A stretch of DNA of 40,866 nucleotides, from contig JAUXDH010000005.1 in assembly GCA_030618545.1 (NCBI GenBank), positions 1 through 40,866 on the forward strand. Direction: 5' to 3'. This stretch comes from Chlorobiota bacterium (GTDB taxonomy: Bacteria > Bacteroidota > Bacteroidia > Bacteroidales > F082). Under the pieces are notes generated by a model. The model did not search any database and was not told the DNA's origin. It worked only from the letters and a program-made list of their open reading frames with translations. This document shows positions 7,328 to 15,395 of this stretch, one piece after another. How positions within the stretch are numbered: position 1 is the stretch's first letter; every line of letters begins with the position of its first letter. Position numbers and translations under genes: made by a program.

Positions 7328-9802
7328 TCATTCATATTTCAATGCTATCGAGGGACTTCTCCTAACTGCTCTGTACGATCTTATCAGAACTGTTAGAAAA
7401 GCAAACAACATCGTCAGGAGTATACCTGCAACGAAATACCATCCATTGATCACGATATGAAACGCGAATGTGTCGAGCCAGGCTGTCATCAGGAAATAAA
7501 CAAGAGGTGATGCTATCAATCCGGCAATCAAAACGAGCCCTATATAATCTTTCGCCAGCAACAGGGTGATCTGATTCTCTGACCCTCCTAATACTTTCCT
7601 GATACCTATTTCTTTGATTCTTTGTTCGATAAGGAAAGATGACAACCCGTACAGCCCAAGACTTGAAATGAATATGACGAAAATAGAAAAGTAGATAAAC
7701 AGAGACAGCATCTTATTGTCTGCCGCATAAAGACTATCTAATTTGTCGGTCAAAAAAGTGTGATGCATGTAATGCCCCTGGTTATGCTCATCCCAGGTAT
7801 TACCAATATGTGTAAGCACAGCATCCTGCTGATCAGGATCTATTTCTACAAGGATATACCTTGATTTCTTTGGCCAGTACATAAAGACCAATGGCTCCAC
7901 ATTCGAATGAAGAGAGAAAAAGTGAAAATCTTTCACCACACCAATGATTTCACCACTTGCTTTTTCATAGATAGCAGCGTCAAGAATGGAGCCAACCGGT
8001 TCCTCCAAACCGAGATGCCTTGCGGCAGACTCATTGATGATATATTTGTGGACACTGTCTTTTTCCATTCCTTCCTGGAAATATTGACCTTTAGCCAGGG
8101 GAATATCAAGCACCTTAAAAAAGTTATGGTCGATGGCATAGTAAGCCATTGTCTGCAGCATTTTATTGGCAGTATCACCTACCGAATAAAGCATTTTTCC
8201 GTAAGTGTAGCCGGGCACATTGTGTGTGTTGGAAACTCCCAAAACACCCGGATGGTCAGCCAATGCCAGCTTTAAGTCATCTGACCTGTGCCTGTACGTT
8301 GTGTCATCAGGCGAATTAATTACCAGGATATTGTCATTGTCATAGCCCAGTTGGTGCTCCGATAAAAAGTTCATCTGGTTATAGATGATCGCTGTTGCAA
8401 TAAGCATACCTACCGAAACAACATATTGAATGGTCACAAGGATTTTCCTTATACCCCCGGCCGATAATCGTTGTTTCCCTCTCAAACTGAAAAAGAAATT
8501 GTTTCCTTTAAGGACATTAACGGGGTTGAAAGTGCTTAAAATAAATGCCGGAAATATGCCACTCACAACGGCAAGGATAATAATCATAAAAATAAGGATA
8601 AGCCCGAAAAAGAGACCATCCAGAGTAAACAATGTCCCAACCAGTGTCAAATCCCTTCCGATCAATGCATTGAACTTGGGCATTAAAAACTCTACCAGTG
8701 AAAGGGCAAGAACAAAGGCAATGATTGTTACGATAAACGATTCGCTGATGTGCTGCAGGGCGAGTTGTTTGCGATCAGCGCCAAGTACCTTTCTCATACC
8801 TACCTCTTTGGCTCTCTTCAATGATCTGGCCATCGCGAGGTTTATGTAATTGATGGAAGCAGTAAGCAATATGAAACCGGCGATAATTGCAAAGATCACC
8901 AGGGATGAATCATCAATGTTGGAAGGGCTGTCATAAGAAAGCGCTGTATTAAAATGAACTTTTGAGAGTGGTTCGAAATGATAGATGGTATAGCCTTCCA
9001 CATCCACACCTGCACTATCCACAAACTCATCAATCTGTTTTGTAACGTAGGAATTGAATCTTTCTTCGAGAGCCACTACATCAACAGTGTCGTTTACCTT
9101 AATATAGGTGTAGCCGGTTAACCAAAACCAGTCCCTTTTCATCATTTGAATATCCTTTTTAGGGATAGAACTGGCTGAAACAACTGCATCAAAGTTAAGG
9201 TGCGATGGCCGGCACTGCTTGCTGATTACTCCTGTGATGGTGTACTCCCGGATGATGGTTCTGAGTTGTTTACCCAGTGCCAGCTCTTCTCCGAAAATCT
9301 GTTTGGCCACCTCATCGGTGATCACCATTGTATTGGGTTCAGAAAGTGCTGTTTCCGGATCCCCTTCGAGGAATTCATAATCGAAGATTGTGAACAGGTT
9401 TTCATCACTCAGGGTGATGTCAGGGACTTCAAAAACTTCTTCACCATAGGTAAGTGAAGACATATCATTTACATCAGATGGGTCGGTGAAGAAAAGCATT
9501 GTTGCCTCCTCAACACCTTTATAATGAGTCTCCAGTTCCTCAGCTAAACGATAAGGTGTAACAGCAACTGCTTCCACTTTACCATCAAGGGCATATTCAT
9601 TCCATACCCTGTAAACACGATCTGAATCAGCCCAATGCCGGTCGTATCTGATCTCACTTTGAACATAGAGATAGATAAACACAAACACAGCAATACCAAT
9701 GGCCAGTCCAACGATATTGAGCAGGGTGTAGCTTCGCTGCCTGTTCAAAATCCTCAGTCCTATTTTAAAATAATTGGCTATCACTGTGACAGGGTTAAAC
9801 AA
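7328..9802 (-). CDS. MacB/FtsX-type ABC transporter permease
   Basis: This 824-residue inner-membrane permease is a duplicated FtsX layout. Each half has one leading helix, a large periplasmic MacB-type domain (about 45-285 and 465-680) and a three-helix FtsX bundle. It starts with NYFKIGLRILNRQRSYTLLNIVGLAIG. The first bundle begins near residue 300 and contains MARSLKRAKEVGMRKVLGADRKQL. The C-terminal bundle contains LIEQRIKEIGIRKVLGGSENQI. These two REVGIRKVLG-like segments are the coupling motifs to the ATPase. The start overlaps the end of the ATPase gene by eight bases. Related Bacteroidota pairs are thought to export or extract substrates across the envelope. The substrate is unknown, and no membrane-fusion or TolC-type gene lies nearby. 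Confidence 0.93.
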   Translation of the reverse strand: MFNPVTVIANYFKIGLRILNRQRSYTLLNIVGLAIGIAVFVFIYLYVQSEIRYDRHWADSDRVYRVWNEYALDGKVEAVAVTPYRLAEELETHYKGVEEATMLFFTDPSDVNDMSSLTYGEEVFEVPDITLSDENLFTIFDYEFLEGDPETALSEPNTMVITDEVAKQIFGEELALGKQLRTIIREYTITGVISKQCRPSHLNFDAVVSASSIPKKDIQMMKRDWFWLTGYTYIKVNDTVDVVALEERFNSYVTKQIDEFVDSAGVDVEGYTIYHFEPLSKVHFNTALSYDSPSNIDDSSLVIFAIIAGFILLTASINYINLAMARSLKRAKEVGMRKVLGADRKQLALQHISESFIVTIIAFVLALSLVEFLMPKFNALIGRDLTLVGTLFTLDGLFFGLILIFMIIILAVVSGIFPAFILSTFNPVNVLKGNNFFFSLRGKQRLSAGGIRKILVTIQYVVSVGMLIATAIIYNQMNFLSEHQLGYDNDNILVINSPDDTTYRHRSDDLKLALADHPGVLGVSNTHNVPGYTYGKMLYSVGDTANKMLQTMAYYAIDHNFFKVLDIPLAKGQYFQEGMEKDSVHKYIINESAARHLGLEEPVGSILDAAIYEKASGEIIGVVKDFHFFSLHSNVEPLVFMYWPKKSRYILVEIDPDQQDAVLTHIGNTWDEHNQGHYMHHTFLTDKLDSLYAADNKMLSLFIYFSIFVIFISSLGLYGLSSFLIEQRIKEIGIRKVLGGSENQITLLLAKDYIGLVLIAGLIASPLVYFLMTAWLDTFAFHIVINGWYFVAGILLTMLFAFLTVLIRSYRAVRRSPSIALKYE

Positions 9803-10481
9803 GTTTATTTAAGTTTTCATTAATAATTTGCCCATCGAATAGATGCACGATCCGGCGGCTGTATGAAGAATCCCTTTGTGAGTGTGTAACCATTACAATA
9901 GTAGTGCCCTGTTTATTCAGGTCGTTAAGAATATTCATCACTTCCTCACCATGCATTGAATCAAGATTGCCGGTTGGTTCGTCAGCCAGGAGAATAGTAG
10001 GATTAGCCACTATAGCGCGGGCAACGGCAACTCGCTGTTGCTGACCTCCCGAAATCTGAACCGGGAATAGTTTTTTTCTGTGACTTATACTCATTTGTTC
10101 TATTACTTCTTCAACGCGTGCTCTGCGGGCTTTCTTTTTCCAACCAAGATAGATAAGGGGAAGCTCAATGTTTTCTTCTACAGTGAGTTCGTCGATGAGG
10201 TTGAAGTTCTGGAAAATAAAACCGATATTTTTTTTCCTCATATCGGTTTTCTTTTTGTCGCTGAGCTTCGTTACCTCCTGACCAAAGAACTGGTATTTGC
10301 CGGCGTTGGGATTGTCGATCATTCCCAGAATGTTCAGGAGTGTGGTTTTACCACATCCTGAAGGACCCATAACAGCAACAAAGTCACCTTGTTCAACTTC
10401 GAAGCTGACATTTTTTAAAGCGACGGTTTCGACGCCTTGGGCCTGAAATACCTTTATTAAGCCTTCTGTAACTATCATCAT
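9795..10481 (-). CDS. ABC transporter ATP-binding protein (MacB/LolD type)
   Basis: The 228-residue ATPase has Walker A GPSGCGKTTL near residue 40, Q loop NFNLIDEL, the ABC signature ISGGQQQRVAVARA, Walker B ILLADEPTGNLD and the switch His in MVTHSQRD. It belongs to the MacB/LolD/FtsE group, which pairs with FtsX-type permeases. It is the first gene of the two-gene leftward operon. Two consecutive ATG codons (10481 and 10478) are possible starts. The 336-base divergent region in front holds a candidate sigma-54 site and an inverted repeat. Confidence 0.95.
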   Translation of the reverse strand: MMIVTEGLIKVFQAQGVETVALKNVSFEVEQGDFVAVMGPSGCGKTTLLNILGMIDNPNAGKYQFFGQEVTKLSDKKKTDMRKKNIGFIFQNFNLIDELTVEENIELPLIYLGWKKKARRARVEEVIEQMSISHRKKLFPVQISGGQQQRVAVARAIVANPTILLADEPTGNLDSMHGEEVMNILNDLNKQGTTIVMVTHSQRDSSYSRRIVHLFDGQIINENLNKLV

Positions 10482-10512
10482 TGTACCTGAGTAATGTACG
10501 ATTACTACTTAA

Positions 10513-10549
10513 TGTCATTTGCTAAAGCGCTAACTCTCTCAAAATGACA
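10513..10549. promoter_or_regulatory. Inverted repeat TGTCATTT-N21-AAATGACA, candidate operator
   Basis: Two perfect 8-base arms are separated by 21 bases whose centre includes the palindrome AGCGCT. It sits 32 bases upstream of the exporter ATPase start. The arm-to-arm spacing would put the arms on about the same face of the helix. It could bind the NtrC-type or the LytTR regulator. Which one is not determined. Confidence 0.45.
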
Positions 10550-10645
10550 AATAAACGTTTTTTAACTAATGTTCCGGTTGTTAATTACTCAAGTGCAAAA
10601 CGTAAAATATGCCCATATATTCATTAATGTTTCTTAACAATCTTT

Positions 10646-10662
10646 AACTAATTCTGTGCCAA
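10646..10662 (-). promoter_or_regulatory. Candidate sigma-54 promoter for the exporter operon
   Basis: The minus strand reads TTGGCACAGAATTAGTT. The -24 half is a perfect TTGGCAC and the spacing is right. The -12 half is TTAGT rather than TTGCA, so the invariant GC is GT. It points at the ATPase gene and would give a leader of about 150 bases. An NtrC-type activator is encoded next door, which supports it. The poor -12 half weakens it. Confidence 0.4.
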
Positions 10663-10740
10663 GACCCGTAAACAGCGCATTAACAAGCATATAATTTTTT
10701 TTTCTAAGGAAGTGTAACTTTTTCTGTTCGAAATCGTCCA

Positions 10741-10748
10741 TAATTTTG
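10741..10748 (+). promoter_or_regulatory. -7 box TAATTTTG of the NtrC/NtrY operon
   Basis: It is an exact TAnnTTTG match 70 bases before the ATG at 10818. No clear -33 element is seen. A housekeeping promoter here would supply the activator protein. Confidence 0.55.
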
Positions 10749-10817
10749 TACACACTTGGACATTTATTATATACTTTTAACCTTGCTAATCTACTTACAA
10801 TTCGCAATACCAAAAAC

Positions 10818-12197
10818 ATGAGCAAAATTAAGGCAAGGCTGCTTGTCGTTGACGATGACATCGATATTTTATTGGCGGCCAAGATGTTTCTTCGGCAACA
10901 TTTTGATATCGTACATACGGAGAAAAATCCCCATAACATACCTGACCTGTTAAAGAGTGAAAACTATGATGTCATTCTTCTGGATATGAATTTCTCACGG
11001 GATGCCACAAGTGGCAAAGAAGGATTCCACTGGCTGAATGTCATCCTGGAAAATGACCCGGCAGCGACTGTGATTTTTATAACCGGTTATGGAGATATTG
11101 AGCTGGCTGTCCAGGGAATCAAGGAAGGAGCCACCAATTTCATTCTCAAACCCTGGGACAATAAAAAATTGCAGGCCACCATAGAAGCATCGCTTCGGGT
11201 CAGGGAATCACGGGTAGAACTGGAGAGTCTTCGTTCCACGCAGAAAGTATTGATTGCAGACCAGGACCACGGTTACAGCAACATGGTAGGAAATTCCGCT
11301 GCCATGAAGAAAGTAATGACCATTGCCATGAAAGTTGCCAAGACTGATGCCAATATTTTGATCCTGGGTGAGAATGGTACAGGAAAGGAAGTGGTGGCCA
11401 GGGCAATACACAGGGCATCTCCGCGAGCTGAAAATGTCTTTATCAATGTGGATCTGGGGGCAATTACAGAAAGTCTTTTCGAGAGTGAATTGTTTGGCTA
11501 CAAGAAGGGGGCCTTTACCGATGCTAAAGAAGATAGGGCAGGCCGGTTTGAAGCGGCCAATAAGGGAACAATATTTCTGGATGAGATTGGAAACTTGTCT
11601 CAAAACCTGCAATCGAAACTACTTAGTGTGCTTCAAAGCCGCAAGGTGGTCAGGCTTGGAACCAACAAAGAAACACCCATTGATGTCAGGCTGATTTGTG
11701 CTACCAACATGCCCCTTTATCAAATGGTGAGTGAAAGTAAATTCAGGCAGGATCTTCTTTACAGGATAAACACGGTTGAAATCGCTCTTCCCCCATTAAG
11801 GGAAAGAGGCGAAGATATTGAACCATTGGTTGATTATTTCCTTGATGTCTATTGTAAGAAATATAAGATCTCTAAGAAACGGGTAATTGCCGGCACGCTA
11901 AAAAGACTTCAAAAGCACGATTGGCCAGGCAATATCAGGGAATTACAACACGCCGTTGAAAGGGCTGTAATATTGAGTGAATCGAATATCCTTGAACCTC
12001 ATGATTTCTTTATGACCGATTCATCAGATAAAAAAGATGCGGATTTTTCGCCTGATAATATGAACCTGGATGAAGTGGAAAAAATGCTTGTCCGAAAGGT
12101 TATTGATAAACATGGAGGCAACATCAGCCGTGCTGCAAAAGAGCTTGGACTTACGCGTGCATCATTGTATCGCAGGATAGAAAAACATGGTTTATAA
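10818..12197 (+). CDS. Sigma-54-dependent response regulator (NtrC family)
   Basis: The 459-residue activator has a receiver with acidic cluster D12-D14, phospho-site Asp56 (VILLDMNF) and Lys in FILKPWD. The AAA+ domain shows Walker A GENGTGKE, the sigma-54 contact loop and Walker B GTIFLDEIGNL, with the arginine-finger region near LRERGEDIEPL. A Fis-type HTH ends the protein (GNISRAAKELGLTRASLYRRIEKHG). The contact loop reads GAFTDA instead of the canonical GAFTGA. I start at 10818 because the receiver begins within eight residues of that Met, whereas the upstream extension has no domain. It overlaps the kinase gene by 11 bases. It is expected to activate the divergent exporter operon (inference). 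Confidence 0.95.
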   Translation: MSKIKARLLVVDDDIDILLAAKMFLRQHFDIVHTEKNPHNIPDLLKSENYDVILLDMNFSRDATSGKEGFHWLNVILENDPAATVIFITGYGDIELAVQGIKEGATNFILKPWDNKKLQATIEASLRVRESRVELESLRSTQKVLIADQDHGYSNMVGNSAAMKKVMTIAMKVAKTDANILILGENGTGKEVVARAIHRASPRAENVFINVDLGAITESLFESELFGYKKGAFTDAKEDRAGRFEAANKGTIFLDEIGNLSQNLQSKLLSVLQSRKVVRLGTNKETPIDVRLICATNMPLYQMVSESKFRQDLLYRINTVEIALPPLRERGEDIEPLVDYFLDVYCKKYKISKKRVIAGTLKRLQKHDWPGNIRELQHAVERAVILSESNILEPHDFFMTDSSDKKDADFSPDNMNLDEVEKMLVRKVIDKHGGNISRAAKELGLTRASLYRRIEKHGL

Positions 12198-13542
12198 ACG
12201 ATTCAGGTTACAGGTAGTATTTCGTGTGATCCTCATGGTGGTCACCGTACTGCTTATTTTTTTCCTGCATCAGGAAACTGCTTATGCCGTAAGTACGATC
12301 ATTCTTTCTTTGCTCCTTGTGGTGCAAACAATTTCACTAATCAGGTATACGGAACAAACAAACAAAAAACTTAAACTATTCTTTGAGTCTATCCGCCACG
12401 CTGATTTTACCAGCGCCTTTTCCGACAATGAACTGGGTAAAAGCTTTGAAGGGCTGAATGATGAGTTCAACCAGGTGATTGAAGCATTTAACAAGAACAA
12501 AACAGAAAAAGAAGAGCATTTTAACTATCTCCTTACAGTTATCCAGCATGTAAGCATTGGAATAATTGTATTTACTCAAAATGGTGAGGTTGACGTTTAC
12601 AACAATGCTGTAAAGAGACTTTTGCAAGTCAAGCACCTCAGAAAAATAAAGCACCTCAGAGAGGTTTCTGAAGATCTGCCGGATATCCTTGTCAGTTTGA
12701 AGGCAGGTGATAAATCACTTGTGAAGTTATTTGTTAGTGATGAGCTTGTCCAGTTATCTATTAATGCCACTTCTTTCCGGATGCGTGGTGAAGAATACAT
12801 GCTGGTTTCATTCCAGGATATCCATCCCGAACTGGAACAAAAGGAAATTGAATCCTGGCAAAAACTGATCAGGGTACTTACACACGAAATCATGAATTCC
12901 ATTACGCCGATCTCATCCCTGGCATCAACCGTAAATGGCCTTCTGCATGATTACCAAAGCACCAACCCCAGGCTTACTGAAGATGAGCACGAAGGTTTGG
13001 AGAATATGCTTCAAGCCATTGACACAATTGAAAACCGAAGCAAAGGATTGCTGAATTTCGTGGAAATATACAGAAACCTCACAAGAATACCAAAGCCAAA
13101 CTTCAGGTATTTCAAAGTTGAAGACCTTATTAAAAGGTCGGTTGAACTATTGAATCCCAAATTTGAGAACCTGAACATCCGGTTCAAGAGCAAAATCTAT
13201 CCGAAGGATTTAAAGTTGCTTGCTGATCCGGATCTGATCGATCAGGTACTGATTAACTTATTGCTTAATGCTATTGATGCCGTTAGCAATTCCGATGATC
13301 CGCACATCACTATTGTGGCTTCTGTAAACCTCAATAACCGGGCAATGATTGAAGTTGCTGATAGTGGCAAAGGTATCCAGCAGGACATACTCGATAAGAT
13401 TTTTATGCCCTTTTTTACTTCCAAAAAGCACGGTTCTGGTATTGGTCTGAGCCTCTCAAGACAGATCATGCAGATGCACAAAGGAAGCGTCAGCGTGAGG
13501 TCAAAGCAGGGAGAAGGTGCGATATTTACGATGATCTTTTAA
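12187..13542 (+). CDS. NtrY-like sensor histidine kinase
   Basis: The 451-residue kinase has two N-terminal membrane helices (about 7-25 and 28-48) with almost no loop between them, then a HAMP-like linker and a PAS-like domain (about 110-210). The phosphotransfer helix has the H box LTHEIMNSITPI. The catalytic domain has the N box LLLNAIDAV, the G1 box VADSGKGI, an FFTSK F box and the G2 box GSGIGLSLSRQI. The lack of a periplasmic domain suggests it senses the membrane or cytoplasm. Its start overlaps the regulator gene, so the two are a cognate pair. Confidence 0.94.
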   Translation: MVYKRFRLQVVFRVILMVVTVLLIFFLHQETAYAVSTIILSLLLVVQTISLIRYTEQTNKKLKLFFESIRHADFTSAFSDNELGKSFEGLNDEFNQVIEAFNKNKTEKEEHFNYLLTVIQHVSIGIIVFTQNGEVDVYNNAVKRLLQVKHLRKIKHLREVSEDLPDILVSLKAGDKSLVKLFVSDELVQLSINATSFRMRGEEYMLVSFQDIHPELEQKEIESWQKLIRVLTHEIMNSITPISSLASTVNGLLHDYQSTNPRLTEDEHEGLENMLQAIDTIENRSKGLLNFVEIYRNLTRIPKPNFRYFKVEDLIKRSVELLNPKFENLNIRFKSKIYPKDLKLLADPDLIDQVLINLLLNAIDAVSNSDDPHITIVASVNLNNRAMIEVADSGKGIQQDILDKIFMPFFTSKKHGSGIGLSLSRQIMQMHKGSVSVRSKQGEGAIFTMIF

Positions 13543-13548
13543 AAGTTG

Positions 13549-13615
13549 ATAATTGGTCATTAGTCAATTGGTCAATTAGTTATTGGTCATTGGTCATTGG
13601 TTATTGGTTATTTGT
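13549..13615. repeat. Degenerate tandem array of ATTGGTC-like heptamers
   Basis: About nine imperfect units of seven to eight bases (TTGGTCA, TAGTCAA, TTGGTTA and variants) begin seven bases after the kinase stop. This is simple-sequence DNA with no coding potential. It fills the start of the intergenic gap before the nitroreductase gene. Confidence 0.7.
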
Positions 13616-13726
13616 CTCTAGATATTCTTTCACTCCGTAAATAGTAAACCGTAATATCTCCAGGTCGTTTGTCATCAGCATTATTGTCGCTTGTTCCTCT
13701 TCCTTACCTTCTCCCTATCTTTTTTC

Positions 13727-13734
13727 TAATTTTG
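13727..13734 (+). promoter_or_regulatory. -7 box TAATTTTG of the nitroreductase gene
   Basis: It is an exact TAnnTTTG match followed by CC, 20 bases before the ATG at 13754. Confidence 0.55.
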
Positions 13735-13753
13735 CCTTCCAAACAATCTGGTC

Positions 13754-14353
13754 ATGGAGAAACCTGCCGACAATCAATTCCCAATCCTTGGAACATTCCG
13801 ACAACGTTGGAGTCCGAGAGCTTTCAGTGAGAAAGCTATTGAAAAAGAAAAACTGCAAAGCATGCTGGAAGCTGCCCGCTGGGCGCCCTCTGCGCGAAAT
13901 GAGCAACCCTGGCGGTTTATAGTTGGAGTTAAAGGAGATGGCACCTGGGAAAAGATCTATAAAATACTGGTAGAGTGGAACCGGCAGTGGGCCGGAAGGG
14001 CACCGGTCCTGGTGATCAACATCGGGAAAAAGTTTTACGATTTCAAACATTTAGAAAACGATACGTATCAATACGACACCGGTCAGGCTGTAGCGATGAT
14101 GGTTACCGAAGCAGTAAACCAGGAGTTGATTGGCCACCAGATGGGCGGTTTTAGCGCCTCGAAAGCGAGGGAATTGTTTGAAATACCTGATGATTACCAG
14201 CCCATTTCTATTTCCGCATTTGGTTATTACGGCGATCCTGACCAGTTACCTGAGGACATGCGCAAATCTGAGTTTGAAGAACGCAAACGAAGGCCATTGA
14301 ATGACACCGTGTTTTCGTCGAAGTTTGGGGAGTCTTCGAATTTGTTTTTATAA
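13754..14353 (+). CDS. Nitroreductase family protein (FMN-dependent oxidoreductase)
   Basis: The 199-residue protein has the nitroreductase fold. RWSPRAFSEKAIEKEKL is the N-terminal FMN phosphate and dimer segment. AARWAPSARNEQPWRFIV is the classic S-x-x-N-x-Q-P-W/x-F motif that binds FMN. YDTGQAVAMMVTEAVNQEL and GHQMGGFSASKAREL form the helix over the isoalloxazine ring. The C terminus shows AFGYYGDPDQLPEDM and the ERKRRPL tail common in these enzymes. It would use NAD(P)H to reduce nitro compounds or related substrates. The natural substrate is unknown. A promoter box overlaps its stop codon. Confidence 0.92.
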   Translation: MEKPADNQFPILGTFRQRWSPRAFSEKAIEKEKLQSMLEAARWAPSARNEQPWRFIVGVKGDGTWEKIYKILVEWNRQWAGRAPVLVINIGKKFYDFKHLENDTYQYDTGQAVAMMVTEAVNQELIGHQMGGFSASKARELFEIPDDYQPISISAFGYYGDPDQLPEDMRKSEFEERKRRPLNDTVFSSKFGESSNLFL

Positions 14354-14358
14354 TTTTG
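14351..14358 (+). promoter_or_regulatory. -7 box TAATTTTG overlapping the nitroreductase stop codon
   Basis: The TAA stop of the preceding gene forms the first three bases of an exact TAnnTTTG box. The next ATG is 17 bases downstream, so the lipoprotein gene probably has its own start of transcription. Confidence 0.5.
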
Positions 14359-14375
14359 ATCTTTAATACAATTCT

Positions 14376-15374
14376 ATGAATATGCGAAATTCGCTCATCT
14401 TATTAGGCCTTTTTGTTTTGCTTGCAACTGCATGCGAACAAACAACAAAGAGGAGCTATGACAGATCCGAAAGGATTAAGAAAAAGCATGTTGTCGTACC
14501 TTCATTCAATGCAGACTCGGCCTTCTATTTTGTAGAAAAACAGGTTTCTTTCGGTCCACGTGTGCCTGGATCCAAGGCCCATGGAGAATGTGCGGAATGG
14601 TTAATCTTAACTCTGAATCGCTTTGCGGATACGACATTCAAACAGCCTTTCAAAGCCCGTACTTATGACAATGTTACCAGGAATGGAATAAACATCATTG
14701 CCAGTTTTAATCCTGAGGAAAGAAAGCGTGTACTGCTGATGGCACATTGGGATTCACGGCCTTTTGCCGATCATGACCCTGATCCTGCATTACATAAAAC
14801 ACCAATCGATGGAGCGAATGATGGCGCAAGCGGAGTAGGTGTGTTACTTGAAATGGCACGACAATTCCAGAATCAATCCCCTGATGTAGGAGTGGATATT
14901 GTTTTCTTTGATCTTGAAGATTGGGGGCCTCCAACTCAACTGGAAAAATATAAGGACGAATACTGGGGCCTTGGCTCTCAGCACTGGTCGAAAAGCCCCC
15001 ATATTTATGGATATACGGCCTCTTATGGAATATTGCTCGATATGGTCGGGGCCGAGAATCCAACATTTACCAGGGAATACTTTTCAAATAAACATGCCGG
15101 CTATATTCTTGATATGGTGTGGAGCATAGCTGCTGACCTTGGTTATGCTGACTTTTTTCTTGATGAAGATGGTGGCGCCATTAACGATGACCATGTTTTT
15201 GTTAACAGGCTGGCAAAAATCCCCAGCATCGATATCATTCACCTGACAACCGAAAGCTCCGGAAAAACTTTCTTTGAACACTGGCATACCTCGAATGATA
15301 ATATTGAAACCATTAATAAAAACAGTCTCAGGGTTGTTGGAGAAGTAGTGATGCATGTGGTTTACCACGAATAG
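14376..15374 (+). CDS. Glutaminyl-peptide cyclotransferase-like M28 lipoprotein
   Basis: This 332-residue predicted lipoprotein has signal LILLGLFVLLATAC with lipidated Cys20. The rest is an M28 zinc-hydrolase fold of the type II glutaminyl cyclase group. Likely zinc ligands are Asp149 (DGANDGASG), Glu181 (FFDLEDWG) and His304 (EHWHTSNDN). The MAHWDSRPF strand and the AINDDHVFV segment match the family. Known Bacteroidota members such as those of Porphyromonas and Tannerella convert N-terminal Gln of exported proteins to pyroglutamate in the periplasm. The single zinc ligand set points to cyclase rather than aminopeptidase, but an M28 peptidase cannot be excluded. The alternative Met at residue 3 changes little. 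Confidence 0.88.
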   Translation: MNMRNSLILLGLFVLLATACEQTTKRSYDRSERIKKKHVVVPSFNADSAFYFVEKQVSFGPRVPGSKAHGECAEWLILTLNRFADTTFKQPFKARTYDNVTRNGINIIASFNPEERKRVLLMAHWDSRPFADHDPDPALHKTPIDGANDGASGVGVLLEMARQFQNQSPDVGVDIVFFDLEDWGPPTQLEKYKDEYWGLGSQHWSKSPHIYGYTASYGILLDMVGAENPTFTREYFSNKHAGYILDMVWSIAADLGYADFFLDEDGGAINDDHVFVNRLAKIPSIDIIHLTTESSGKTFFEHWHTSNDNIETINKNSLRVVGEVVMHVVYHE

Positions 15375-15395
15375 ATAAGGGAAAAATATCAGATT

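Larger units (their letters stand above)
10482..10817. other. Divergent regulatory region between exporter and NtrC-type regulator
   Basis: This is a 336-base non-coding region. It contains an 8-bp inverted repeat (10513-10520 and 10542-10549), a minus-strand sigma-54-like element (10646-10662) aimed at the exporter, a repeated ATTAGTTAAA on the minus strand, and a plus-strand TAATTTTG box (10741-10748) aimed at the regulator. A divergent control region is the natural reading. Confidence 0.6.

Noticed and set aside
8430-8849. 139-residue plus-strand open frame inside the permease gene
   Set aside because: It is antisense to a well-conserved permease region and has no recognisable domain.
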